A stretch of 64,000 nucleotides of DNA from NCBI RefSeq assembly GCF_002295115.1, contig NZ_NSFV01000003.1, positions 615,842-679,841 on the forward strand, given 5' to 3'. Each line of letters opens with the position of its first letter. The first letter of the stretch is position 1. Positions 17,583-25,577 of this stretch are shown here, piece after piece. The notes under the pieces are model-generated. The model was not told where the DNA came from. It worked only from the letters and a program-made list of their open reading frames with translations, and ran no database searches. The position numbers and the translations under genes were made by a program. This DNA is from Mesorhizobium sp. WSM4311 (GTDB lineage Bacteria; Pseudomonadota; Alphaproteobacteria; Rhizobiales; Rhizobiaceae).

Positions 17583-18179
17583 TCAGGCCGGAACCGCCGA
17601 CTTCAGCTCCGGAAATTTTTCGTCGAAACGTGCTGCCCAGCGAGTCAGCCGGCCACGGCCTTTTTCCCACCTGCCGGCGAAACGCAGCGCGAGATAGCCG
17701 AGGCAAGCGCGCAACGCCATCTGACCGGCCGTGATCTTCTTCGGTAGTTTCGGCGGGTTGGCATTGAGCAGATCGAGCGCGGCGGCGATCTTCGCCCACT
17801 GCCGGTCGAGCCAAGGCTGATAGACCATCTCTTCGGGCCGGGTGCGGCGTTCATAGACCATCGACAGCGCGCAATCGCAGATGCCGTCGGCCAGTGCCTC
17901 CAGCACTTCCGCCTCCAGCCGCTTGTCGGGATTGCGCGGAAACAACGCGTTCTTCGAAATCCGGTTGAGGTGCTGGGTGATGGCGCGGCTGTCGTGAATG
18001 GAACGACCATCGTCGAGCACCAGCACCGGGATCTTGCCAAGTGGATTGGCGCCGATCAGTTCGGCCGGCTTGTCCTCGGTCTTGACCGGCACCAGATCGA
18101 TCGCGATCCCGGTATAGGCCGCGGCCATCCTTACCTTGGAACTGTAAGGAGAGGCGGACGCGTAGAGCAGCTTCGGCAT
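17583..18179 (-). CDS. Glutathione S-transferase family protein
   Basis: A 198-residue GST. The N-terminal thioredoxin fold begins MPKLLYASASPYSSKVRMAA, giving a serine near the usual active position. The cis-proline region is GKIPVLVLDDGRSIHDSRAI and a helical domain follows. The start is the ATG at 18179; the frame continues open upstream but without family features. Its substrate is unknown. It is convergent with the porin gene. Confidence 0.85.
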   Translation of the reverse strand: MPKLLYASASPYSSKVRMAAAYTGIAIDLVPVKTEDKPAELIGANPLGKIPVLVLDDGRSIHDSRAITQHLNRISKNALFPRNPDKRLEAEVLEALADGICDCALSMVYERRTRPEEMVYQPWLDRQWAKIAAALDLLNANPPKLPKKITAGQMALRACLGYLALRFAGRWEKGRGRLTRWAARFDEKFPELKSAVPA

Positions 18180-18593
18180 GATCGGTTTCCTGTTTGCAGG
18201 CGTCCAGTGTTGACTGGACAGGCGCTTGCGATCAACCGCCAGAGCGCGAGAAAACAGCGGCCAGAAACCGGTGGCGGTTTCCGCTCCAGACATCCCGGAC
18301 AAGCCTACGGACTGGTACGCTGGAAACACGAGCGACGACGGCAGGTTGACGGGATTCAACCTGCATTCGCATCTCACGAACCCGAGGCATCGCACCCGGG
18401 CCTTCGCCGACCGCGGCAAGGAGACGATCCAAGGAGCGAGCGAGGCAGCCAACCGGCGCCTCGCTTTGCTTGCCCCTCGGTCCCATCCCGATGTTCAGCC
18501 TCAAGGCTGAACCCGCTGCCGAACAGCTTCGATCCAGAGCGTCAGAGCGTCCTTGCGAACCCCGAAGGGATACGCGACGCCCCAACGATCCAT
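18180..18593. other. Gene-free interval with one weak hairpin
   Basis: About 414 bases between the GST start and the end of the histone-like gene. No reading frame here has family features. An inverted repeat (GCGAGGC at 18440-18446 with GCCTCGC at 18458-18464) could terminate the upstream minus-strand gene but lacks a T-run. Confidence 0.45.
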
Positions 18594-19070
18594 CTACTTC
18601 TTGGCCGGAGCCTTCGCCTTCGCCTTCGCCTTCGCAGGCGCTGCCTTGGCCTTCGGCGCGGCGGCTTTCTTTACCGCGGGCTTGGTCGCGGCCGCTGCTG
18701 CTTTCATGGCCGGCTTTGCCGCTGCCTTCGCGGCAGGCTTTGCCGCAGCCTTGGCGGGCGCTGCTTTCTTGGCCGCGGGCTTGGCCACGGGCTTCGCTGC
18801 TGCCTTGGCCGCCGGCTTCTTCGCCGGTGCTGCCTTCGCTGCGGGCTTTGCCGCTGCCTTGGCGGGCGCCGCCTTCTTCACTGCCGGCTTTGCCGCAGCC
18901 TTGGCCGCCACCGGCTTCTTGGCCGGTGCTGCCTTTGCCGCAGGCTTGGCCGCCGCCTTCGCAGGCGCTGCTTTCTTCACTGCTGTTGCGGCCTTCGCCG
19001 CGACTGCTTTTGCGGGTGCTTTCTTTGCCGGTGCCTTGGATGCCGGCGCTTTAGATGACTGCTTAGCCAT
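18594..19070 (-). CDS. Histone-H1-like Lys/Ala/Pro-rich protein
   Basis: A 158-residue, extremely basic low-complexity protein composed almost only of Ala, Lys, Pro and a few Val, Ser and Thr. It consists of repeating units such as KKAAPAKAAAKPAAKAAPAK, resembling the C-terminal tail of eukaryotic histone H1 and bacterial AlgP/HC2-type proteins. It has no globular domain. Such proteins bind and condense DNA or RNA non-specifically. The start is the ATG at 19070, with AAGGGG upstream. The codon-level repetition makes length variation between strains likely. Confidence 0.8.
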   Translation of the reverse strand: MAKQSSKAPASKAPAKKAPAKAVAAKAATAVKKAAPAKAAAKPAAKAAPAKKPVAAKAAAKPAVKKAAPAKAAAKPAAKAAPAKKPAAKAAAKPVAKPAAKKAAPAKAAAKPAAKAAAKPAMKAAAAATKPAVKKAAAPKAKAAPAKAKAKAKAPAKK

Positions 19071-19470
19071 GTCATGCCCCTTCACGTTATGCCGTTGGCC
19101 GTGAATGACCCCGGCGCGCAATGCATATCTGACTCGCGGCTCGCTAGCCAGCGAAGCAATGGTATGATTTTCTCAGCTTAAATTTTGGTTGAGATCGACA
19201 CGCGATCGCACTCATCATCGCAAAAATCCGCTGCTGATCTTCTTATATCGCAAGCAATTTCACACCGGCATTCTCGATGCGAAGCCGCCATGAAGCCGCG
19301 AAGATTAGCGAGCGGCTTCACGCATGATCTTCGTCCGCGAATATCACGACCTGCCACCTCATCGAAGCAATCATCTTCTACGAGTGAGCGATCCATGCGG
19401 ATCACGAGCGCGACGCGACGACCAATCTGAAGATCACCTTGTCAAGCGCAGTTCCATCGCCAGCGGCTGA
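19071..19470. other. Gene-free interval
   Basis: About 400 bases downstream of the divergently read histone-like start. Short open frames lack ribosome-binding sites. A partial inverted repeat (GAAGCCGC near 19280 and GCGGCTTC near 19312) is the only structure noticed. Confidence 0.45.
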
Positions 19471-19499
19471 TTGACAGATAACTCTGCAAGGCAGAGTAT
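19471..19499 (+). promoter_or_regulatory. Candidate promoter with operator palindrome in the spacer
   Basis: TTGACA at 19471-19476 is followed after 17 bases by GAGTAT (19494-19499), a weak -10. Within the spacer is a perfect inverted repeat, ACTCTGC-AAG-GCAGAGT (19481-19497). This placement is that of a repressor operator and the next gene is a winged-helix regulator. Confidence 0.45.
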
Positions 19500-19623
19500 T
19501 CTGCGTAAATTCAGGAGCTGGCGATTTGATTTCGGTCACACAAAGGCAACAGACAGGACCGTTGCCCGCAATCGCCGGGCCATGTTGCGACGGTCCAGGG
19601 CCTTGCCGCAGTAGAGCCTATCG

Positions 19624-19935
19624 GTGAGCGCCGACGACATCATCCATCAGAGCATACGGCTCAGGATCATGGCCATCCTGAACACGTTGGAAAAGCGCGA
19701 GGCGCTGGAGTTTACCCAGTTGAAGGCCATGATCGAAACGACCGACGGAAATCTCGGAGCGCACATCGATACGCTGGCCAGAGCGGGCTATGTCGATGTC
19801 GAAAAGCTTTTCGTCGGGCGACGGCCGCAGACCCGGGTCAAGGCAACGACAATTGGGCGGCGGGCCTTTCGCGGCCACATTGCTTTTCTTCGCAAGATCA
19901 TCGATCAGGCCGAAGTGACGCAACGCAGGAAATAG
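19624..19935 (+). CDS. Winged helix-turn-helix transcriptional regulator
   Basis: A 103-residue, single-domain DNA-binding protein. Residues about 10-90 form a winged helix of the type grouped with MarR/PadR-like regulators (IRLRIMAILNTLEKREALEF, then GNLGAHIDTLARAGYVDVEK, and a basic wing FVGRRPQTRVKATTIGRRAF). Translation starts at a GTG at 19624, just after an in-frame stop. It probably binds as a dimer; no ligand domain is present. The palindrome at 19481-19497 is a candidate autoregulatory site. Confidence 0.82.
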   Translation: MSADDIIHQSIRLRIMAILNTLEKREALEFTQLKAMIETTDGNLGAHIDTLARAGYVDVEKLFVGRRPQTRVKATTIGRRAFRGHIAFLRKIIDQAEVTQRRK

Positions 19936-19973
19936 GCGCTGCGACCGAGCGACTTCTAACACTTTGCGTTGAC

Positions 19974-20040
19974 GCAATTCCCTAGGGAAAGCGCCATGCG
20001 GTTTTCCCGGGAGGCCGTTTCACACTTTTCCTGGAATTGC
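19974..20040. repeat. Rhizobial-type palindromic repeat
   Basis: A 67-base imperfect palindrome whose ends are GCAATTCC and GGAATTGC, with GGGAAA/TTTTCC-type internal pairing and the segment CGTTTCACACTTTTCCTGG. I recall this kind of element as common in Mesorhizobium. It separates the winged-helix gene from the convergent LysE gene. Confidence 0.7.
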
Positions 20041-20042
20041 TT

Positions 20043-20657
20043 TTAGCGCGTGGTGATCACGGCAACGCCGGCGCCGATCATGACGCCGCCTGCCGCGCGG
20101 TTGACCCGGCGCACTATGCTGGGCGTGCGCAGCAGACTGCGGGCACGGCCGGCGAGGAGAACATGCCCGCCGATCACCACAATCTCGACAGCCAGGATCA
20201 CCGCGACCAGAATGCCAAGATGCGCTGGTGTGAGCGAAGCCCCGACCACGTTGGGCAACAGCGCCACGTAGAACAGCGGCATTTTCGGATTGCCGAGATT
20301 GAGCGCGACACCCGTGGCGAAGATCGTCAGCAGCCCGCGCCGCCGTGAGACGGGCTGCAGTTCCGGCACGACGGGCACGGCCGTCCACAGCTTGATGCCC
20401 ATCCAGATCAGATAGGCCGCTCCGCCGTAGCGAAGCACCGTCATGACGATTGCCATCTTGGCGGCAATGATCGACAGGCCGAGGGCTGCGAGCACCAGGA
20501 AGATAAGGATGCCGACCACCGTGCCGGCGCCATAGGCGATGCCCGACGCGGCGCCGCTGGAGATCGTGCGGGCGACGATGGTCATGTTGTCGGGGCCAGG
20601 GCTGGCGGCGAACACGAAGAAGGCTGCCGCGAAGGCAAGGATGGTGGCAAGGTCCAT
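20043..20657 (-). CDS. LysE/RhtB-family amino-acid exporter
   Basis: A 204-residue inner-membrane protein with about six hydrophobic helices. The family signature SPGPDN is at residues 19-24 and a second conserved region is GVALNLGNPKMPLFYVALLP. These proteins export amino acids such as lysine, threonine or homoserine lactone; the substrate is not evident. It stands alone, with palindromic DNA right after its stop. Confidence 0.92.
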   Translation of the reverse strand: MDLATILAFAAAFFVFAASPGPDNMTIVARTISSGAASGIAYGAGTVVGILIFLVLAALGLSIIAAKMAIVMTVLRYGGAAYLIWMGIKLWTAVPVVPELQPVSRRRGLLTIFATGVALNLGNPKMPLFYVALLPNVVGASLTPAHLGILVAVILAVEIVVIGGHVLLAGRARSLLRTPSIVRRVNRAAGGVMIGAGVAVITTR

Positions 20658-20745
20658 GAAGGTTTCCCGAAAGTGACGTGTTGCTCTCGGGTGTCCAGGT
20701 TAGCCGATTTGCCTGCCGTCGATAGCCCGAAAGTTCAGATTGTCG

Positions 20746-21582
20746 TCACGATTGATAACCGAGGCAGATGGCGCCGAGCGCCACGATGGCGCAGGCGCCG
20801 ACCCGGCGGGGCGTCAGCGTCTCGCCAAGAAACAGCCGGCCGATGAAGGCCGCGAAGACGACGCTGGTCTCGCGGATCGCGGTGATCGGGCCGGCCGGCC
20901 CGAGCGCGAAGGCCGCCACCACGACGCCATAGGCGAGAAGCGCGAACAGGCCGCCGCCCAGTGCCTTCCAGGTTTCCGGCGCCCGCGGGTCGACAGCAAG
21001 CCGGCCGCGGCAAGCAACGAAGGTCGCCGGCAGCAATGCACCATAGGCCAGCAGCACCCAGGCCGTGTAGGCGCCGACATTGCCCGCCACACGAACGCCG
21101 ATCGCATCGACCGTCGCATAGGCGGCGATGATTGCTCCCGTTGCCAGCGCGTAGAGGATCGATGTCGTGGCGGCTCTTCCGCGCCCGAGTGACAGACCCA
21201 TGATGCCGCCGCCGACAAGGGCAACGCCGACGGTCTCCAGAACGGTGAGTTGCTGGCCGGCGAGCAGGAAGCCACCAAGGGTGACGAGCAGAGGCACGCT
21301 GCCGCGAACAATCGGATAGACCTGTCCCAATTCGCCATATCTGTAGGCGGCCACCAGGAAGACGCTGTAGCCGACCTGCAGGCAGGCCGAGAGGGCGACA
21401 TAGAGCCAGGCCGATGTAGCTGGAAAACCGTTTAAGATGGCCAGCGGAACGGCCAGCGCCGTGCTGGAGAAGCTCATGACGGTGACGGTCCACAACCTGT
21501 CGGCTCCGGTTCGCAGGAAGGCGTTCCAGCTTGCGTGCAGGATCGCTGCGAAGAGCGCGAGCCCGATGACCAGCGGGCTCAT
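20746..21582 (-). CDS. EamA/DMT-family transporter
   Basis: A 278-residue membrane protein with ten hydrophobic helices in two EamA repeats (first from LALFAAILHASWNAFLR, second from ILYALATGAIIAAYATVDAI). It starts at the ATG at 21582, which overlaps the TGA of the TetR gene as ATGA. The TetR protein therefore very probably controls this exporter as part of the same transcript. The substrate is unknown; TetR-controlled exporters often remove toxic compounds. Confidence 0.9.
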   Translation of the reverse strand: MSPLVIGLALFAAILHASWNAFLRTGADRLWTVTVMSFSSTALAVPLAILNGFPATSAWLYVALSACLQVGYSVFLVAAYRYGELGQVYPIVRGSVPLLVTLGGFLLAGQQLTVLETVGVALVGGGIMGLSLGRGRAATTSILYALATGAIIAAYATVDAIGVRVAGNVGAYTAWVLLAYGALLPATFVACRGRLAVDPRAPETWKALGGGLFALLAYGVVVAAFALGPAGPITAIRETSVVFAAFIGRLFLGETLTPRRVGACAIVALGAICLGYQS

Positions 21583-22160
21583 TGTGGTCTGCGCGAGGCG
21601 GCGACGATGTCCAGGGCCGTCTTGCGCGCTTCACGCAATGCGGTATCCGCCTGCCCCATCTGCGCCATCAGGGTGGCACCTTCGATCAGTATCAACAGCG
21701 TCGCCGCCACGTTCTCGGCCCGCCCGCGCGGCATCACCTCCGACAGGATCGATCGCATGCGCTGCCGAAGGCCATTCTTCTGCCTGGCGACAGCCTCGAA
21801 CACCGGATGCCCGGGATCGCCGAACTCGGCCAGCGCATGCGCGAACAGACAGCCGTGGAAATCCGGGCTGCGGAACCAGCGTCCATGCCAGTCGAAAATC
21901 GCTGCGATTTTCTGCTCCGGCGTGATGCTCTTTTGGGCAAGCTGGTCGAGCTGATCGTCAAAACGCCTGGCGCGATAGTCGAGCACCGCGACGATCAGCT
22001 CGTCCTTGCTTGGGAAATGCCGGTACATCGTCATCTTGGCCACGTCGGCCTCGGCGATGATCCGGTCGATGCCGGTGGCATGGAAGCCGGCGCGTTTGAA
22101 CAGCGCATAGGCGGTTTCGATGACATGCTGGCGTTTGTCGGAGGGCGTTGGCGGCGCCAT
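21579..22160 (-). CDS. TetR/AcrR-family transcriptional repressor
   Basis: A 193-residue repressor. The N-terminal helix-turn-helix runs from about residue 10 to 55 (HVIETAYALFKRAGFHATGI, then ADVAKMTMYRHFPSKDELI), followed by a helical ligand-binding domain. The ATG at 22160 has AGGAAAG upstream. It is the first gene of a two-gene unit with an EamA transporter (ATGA overlap). A 22-base palindrome at 22175-22196, just upstream of the start, is the obvious operator for autoregulation. Confidence 0.93.
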   Translation of the reverse strand: MAPPTPSDKRQHVIETAYALFKRAGFHATGIDRIIAEADVAKMTMYRHFPSKDELIVAVLDYRARRFDDQLDQLAQKSITPEQKIAAIFDWHGRWFRSPDFHGCLFAHALAEFGDPGHPVFEAVARQKNGLRQRMRSILSEVMPRGRAENVAATLLILIEGATLMAQMGQADTALREARKTALDIVAASRRPQ

Positions 22161-22174
22161 GGTGCTTTCCTGAT

Positions 22175-22196
22175 GATGAGACAGGTCTGTCTCATC
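22175..22196. promoter_or_regulatory. TetR operator palindrome
   Basis: A perfect inverted repeat with 10-base arms (GATGAGACAG and CTGTCTCATC) around a GT centre, 14 bases upstream of the TetR start codon. Size, symmetry and position suit binding of a TetR dimer. Confidence 0.75.
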
Positions 22197-22290
22197 TCTA
22201 TGCAATGGATCGCGTCTTCTGTCAACACGACAAAACGCCTGCGGCTGATCGAGCCGCAGGCGTCAAAGCTATCGCGAAGGGAGGCTGCGT

Positions 22291-22743
22291 CTAGCGCAGG
22301 ACGCGGCAGCGGCCGTTATAGACCATCCAGCGGTCGAAGCCCGAGACACAGAATTCGACATTGTCGCCGATCGAGGCAAAGCCCTGGCCTTCCTCGATCA
22401 GGTACCAGATGGTCCGGTCGCGCCCGTCGGAGAGACTGACGGTGGCGCCGCAATAGCGGCGGCCGATCGGCCAGGTATCATTGGCCGGCAGATAGCGATG
22501 CTGGTGGATGCGCCGGAAATCGGTGATCTGCACATCCGGCAGGTGCGGCACGTGATGCACCTGGTAGGAGAAGCGGCTGGTGATCTTGCTCAGCACCCAG
22601 GGCTGGCCGCAGATGCCGCCATCGTCGTCGGAATAGACGGCAAGGTCGGCCGCCTGCGCCGCCTGGGTGATACCGAGAGGCGCGGCAAACGGGGTGCAGA
22701 GCGAAATCAGAGCGGCAAGTGCGGATTTGGCGAAGCGAGTCAT
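22291..22743 (-). CDS. Exported cysteine-containing protein, unknown function
   Basis: A 150-residue protein with a 31-residue signal peptide (cleavage after QAAQA). The mature part has four cysteines (45, 98, 132, 146), enough for two disulfides, and many aromatic and histidine residues (VHHVPHLPDVQITDFRRIHQ). This points to a folded periplasmic or secreted domain. No known domain is recognised. It is a single gene. Confidence 0.78.
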   Translation of the reverse strand: MTRFAKSALAALISLCTPFAAPLGITQAAQAADLAVYSDDDGGICGQPWVLSKITSRFSYQVHHVPHLPDVQITDFRRIHQHRYLPANDTWPIGRRYCGATVSLSDGRDRTIWYLIEEGQGFASIGDNVEFCVSGFDRWMVYNGRCRVLR

Positions 22744-22832
22744 GGCAGCCTCTCAAGGTCGATTGCGCGCACTGTGCGGATTCGCTCGGCGGCGGTCAAG
22801 CGGTTGCCGAAACAATGGTTTCCAGAACAAGA

Positions 22833-23195
22833 CTAGACGGTTGCCGCAAGCAGCAATCCGCCAATCACGGCGAAATTGACCAGAAAGGCGGATCGCGACG
22901 TCTGCCGTTCCAGGCCCTCACAGGCCCAGAACCGCAGCAGGAACATGTTCGCCGCCAGCGTAAACACGACCAGCGCGCCGGCGGCGAAAGGCACCGCGAT
23001 GCCCATGGCAAGCAAGAAGCCGGCGACGATCTCCAACGCCGAACCCGCGGCGAGCAGGAAGGCAGGGGCCGGAAATTGCCGGGCGGCCAGATACTCGGCC
23101 ATTGCCCTGAACTTCACGAAATGTTCGACGCCGGCCCATACGAACACGCCGCCGATCAGAAGCGCGCCCAGCGCCTGAACCGTTTGAGCGAACAT
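22833..23195 (-). CDS. DoxX-family membrane protein
   Basis: A 120-residue protein with four hydrophobic helices, matching the DoxX/DoxD-like family (AGVEHFVKFRAMAEYLAARQ near the N-terminus and GSALEIVAGFLLAMG in helix two). Family members are linked to redox processes, but this one's activity is unknown. It lies directly downstream of the VOC-family gene (gap of about 30 bases), so they may be cotranscribed. Confidence 0.85.
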   Translation of the reverse strand: MFAQTVQALGALLIGGVFVWAGVEHFVKFRAMAEYLAARQFPAPAFLLAAGSALEIVAGFLLAMGIAVPFAAGALVVFTLAANMFLLRFWACEGLERQTSRSAFLVNFAVIGGLLLAATV

Positions 23196-23225
23196 GCCAA
23201 CCTCCTGCCAGATGCCTGCCGGGGT

Positions 23226-23648
23226 TCAGTCCTCGGGAAGAAAGGCAGGGTTGAAGACGACTTCCCAGAGATGGTCATCCGGATCCTGGAAATAGCCGGC
23301 ATAGCCACCCCAGAATGTGTCCTGGGCGGGCTTGACGGGGCGCGCGCCGGCGCTGATGGCCTGCGCCATCACGGCATCGACCTCGGCCTTGCTCGGGACA
23401 TTGTGACCGATGGTGAATTCGGTCGGGCTGCGGCCGGTTTGGGCGACGCCGGCGTCATAGGCGATGTTGGAGCGCTCGAAGATCGCGAACTTCAAGCCGT
23501 TCTGCAAATCGAAGAAGGCGACGGCGCCGTGCTCGAACTCCTTGCCGATGATGCCTTCGGTCGGAAACCCCAGTCCGTTTCGGTAGAATTCGAGCGACGC
23601 CTCCAGATTATCGACACCAAGCGTGATGACACTGATGCGAGCTTTCAT
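23226..23648 (-). CDS. VOC (glyoxalase/bleomycin-resistance) family protein
   Basis: A 140-residue metalloenzyme-fold protein with two beta-alpha-beta-beta-beta modules (first from ISVITLGVDNLEASLEFYRN, second ending DPDDHLWEVVFNPAF). Members include glyoxalases and dioxygenases; the substrate is unknown. The ATG at 23648 has AAAGGAG upstream. It is divergent from an AraC gene and followed by a DoxX gene. Confidence 0.9.
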   Translation of the reverse strand: MKARISVITLGVDNLEASLEFYRNGLGFPTEGIIGKEFEHGAVAFFDLQNGLKFAIFERSNIAYDAGVAQTGRSPTEFTIGHNVPSKAEVDAVMAQAISAGARPVKPAQDTFWGGYAGYFQDPDDHLWEVVFNPAFLPED

Positions 23649-23857
23649 TTTGGTTTCTCCTTTCTTTATTCTGGACTTGCACGGTATCGGTGACCTAGGC
23701 GCCGAAGTGGTTGCGAATGGCACCGAAAGGCTTGGTATGGTTTGCCATGGCGGGAGCGGCCCGCATTGAAGATTTCGGCCAAAATGGCTGAGACCGTGGA
23801 CCAGAACGACGAGCCGACGAGAAGACCAGGCCGGGCTGGCTGACGAAGGCTGAAGGG

Positions 23858-24631
23858 ATGGAAGCGGTACTGGCCCAGACCACCGGCTCTTTCCAGGAAC
23901 GCCCCGCAGACAGGCGGCTGGGTGCCGCTTTCGCGTCCGTCTGGGTCCACCGCATGCGGGACCGTGACGCTCCACCGGTCGTGATAACGCCGGATGCGAC
24001 GATCGACCTGCAGTTGATCGACGGCAGATTCCGGATCGCGGGACCCGACCGGGAGCCGCAGATCGAGATACTGCCGTCAGGGGCGACGATTGTCGGCTTC
24101 AGATTCCGGCCGGGGGCGGCCGCCGGTTGGCTGGGCGTGCCGGCCAACCAGATCGTCGGAGAACGCCTCGACCTCACTGACCTCTGGGGGGCGCGGGCGC
24201 GCCATCTGGCAGGCGGTGTCCGCGCCATGCCCGATCTCGCCGGCATGGTGGGACAATTGGAGAAGGCGATCGGCGCATACACGCAAGACCACCGTGCGCC
24301 CGATGCGGCCATGGGTTTTGCCTTTGACGTTGTCGACCAGGGACTGCCGGCCGACAGGCCGCTGGTGCCGTTCCTGCTGCACACCTTGCATATGAGCGAG
24401 CGGACGCTGCGTCGCCGTTTCGAGGAAAGTTTCGGCTATGGCCCCAAGACGCTCGACCGCATCCTGCGCTTTCATCGCTACCGGCGCCTGAGGCAAATGT
24501 CCGGCGACGCTTCAACCGCGGTGCTGGCGGTCGAAGCCGGCTACTCGGATCAGGCTCATCTGATACGCGAGAGCCGGCGATTGTCCGGCGTCACGCCATC
24601 GACGCACGCGGACGCCTCCTCGAAAACATAG
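23858..24631 (+). CDS. AraC-family transcriptional regulator
   Basis: A 257-residue regulator. The C-terminal DNA-binding domain has two helix-turn-helix motifs (FLLHTLHMSERTLRRRFEES and AVEAGYSDQAHLIRESRRLS). The N-terminal half (PPVVITPDATIDLQLIDGRF) belongs to the unassigned sensor type common in short AraC proteins. It is divergent from the VOC and DoxX genes and probably controls them; 209 bases separate the two starts. Confidence 0.9.
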   Translation: MEAVLAQTTGSFQERPADRRLGAAFASVWVHRMRDRDAPPVVITPDATIDLQLIDGRFRIAGPDREPQIEILPSGATIVGFRFRPGAAAGWLGVPANQIVGERLDLTDLWGARARHLAGGVRAMPDLAGMVGQLEKAIGAYTQDHRAPDAAMGFAFDVVDQGLPADRPLVPFLLHTLHMSERTLRRRFEESFGYGPKTLDRILRFHRYRRLRQMSGDASTAVLAVEAGYSDQAHLIRESRRLSGVTPSTHADASSKT

Positions 24632-24666
24632 CAGCGCCGCCCGACGAGGTCGAAAGCCAAGGCAGC

Positions 24667-25515
24667 CTACTCTCCAGCCAGCCATTCCAGCGACCAGTGC
24701 GCCGGCTTTTCCACGGCAAGCAATTTGTGCAGGGCCGGCAGCACGGTTCGCAATTCGCCTTCCAGCGTAAAGGGCGGGTTGACCACCACCATGCCGCTGC
24801 CATCGAGGCTGGGTTCCAAAGAGGCCGGCCTGATCTCGAATTCTATGTCGAGGATTTTCGGGATGCCGGATTGCTTCAGTGCCTTCCTGAAGGCAATCAC
24901 CGCCTTGCGGTCCTTGATCGGATACCACAGCGCATAGATGCCGCCAGGCCAGCGCCTGTGTGCCCTTATGAGCCCATCCACGAGGCGGCCGAACTCGCCC
25001 TCCTCCTCGAAGGGCGGATCGATAAGCACAAGGCCGCGCTTCTCCTTCGGCGGCAGATGCGCTCCGAGCGCCAGCCAGCCATCAAGTTCCATCACCCGCA
25101 CCTGGAAGTCGCCGGCGAATTCCGCCTTCAGCCTGGCGGCGTCCTTCGGGTGCAGTTCGATCGCCGACAACCGGTCCTGCTTGCGCAGGAGATGGCGTGC
25201 GAGCAGCGGCGAGCCCGGATAGTTCTTCACGCTGTCCCCGGGATTGAGCGACTGCACCGCGTCCAGATAGGGCGCCAGCAGCGCGCCCGCCCTGGTATCG
25301 AACGAGGCATCCATCAGCCTGCCGATGCCGCCCAGCCACTCGCCGGTCTTCTGTGCCTCGACCGAGGATAGATCGTAACGGCCAATGCCGGCATGGGTGT
25401 CGACGACGCGAAATGCCTTGTCCTTCTGCTTGAGATAGTCAAGCAGAAGCGTCAGCACGACGTGCTTGACGACATCGGCGAAATTTCCGGCGTGGTAGGC
25501 GTGGCGGTAGTTCAT
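24667..25515 (-). CDS. rlmJ: 23S rRNA (adenine-2030-N6)-methyltransferase
   Basis: A 282-residue enzyme, the usual length, that methylates A2030 of 23S rRNA. It begins MNYRHAYHAGNFADVVKHVV, highly characteristic of RlmJ. The SAM-binding motif is DTHAGIGRYDL and the catalytic N6-adenine methyltransferase motif is DPPF (LVLIDPPFEEEGEF). It is convergent with the AraC gene. Confidence 0.95.
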   Translation of the reverse strand: MNYRHAYHAGNFADVVKHVVLTLLLDYLKQKDKAFRVVDTHAGIGRYDLSSVEAQKTGEWLGGIGRLMDASFDTRAGALLAPYLDAVQSLNPGDSVKNYPGSPLLARHLLRKQDRLSAIELHPKDAARLKAEFAGDFQVRVMELDGWLALGAHLPPKEKRGLVLIDPPFEEEGEFGRLVDGLIRAHRRWPGGIYALWYPIKDRKAVIAFRKALKQSGIPKILDIEFEIRPASLEPSLDGSGMVVVNPPFTLEGELRTVLPALHKLLAVEKPAHWSLEWLAGE

Positions 25516-25533
25516 GATCTGTTGCCGTTACGC

Positions 25534-25574
25534 ATGTCGTTACCCCAAAACCGCTGCACACTTTTGGGCGACAT
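25534..25574. repeat. Rhizobial-type palindromic repeat
   Basis: Outer arms ATGTCG and CGACAT enclose inner arms CCCAAAA and TTTTGGG around CCGCTGCACAC, with four unpaired bases on the left. It shares the ACCG...CACACTTTT core style of the other two palindromes in the window. It fills the gap between rlmJ and the upstream gene. Confidence 0.7.
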
Positions 25575-25577
25575 CCG

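Noticed and set aside
18594..19070. Regular DNA repeats suggesting a CRISPR array
   Set aside because: The repeats are irregular, fully coding and without unique spacers; they encode a Lys/Ala/Pro-rich protein.
19185..19430. An 81-codon plus-strand frame upstream of the winged-helix gene
   Set aside because: No ribosome-binding site, Ser/Arg-rich shadow-like composition and no recognisable feature.
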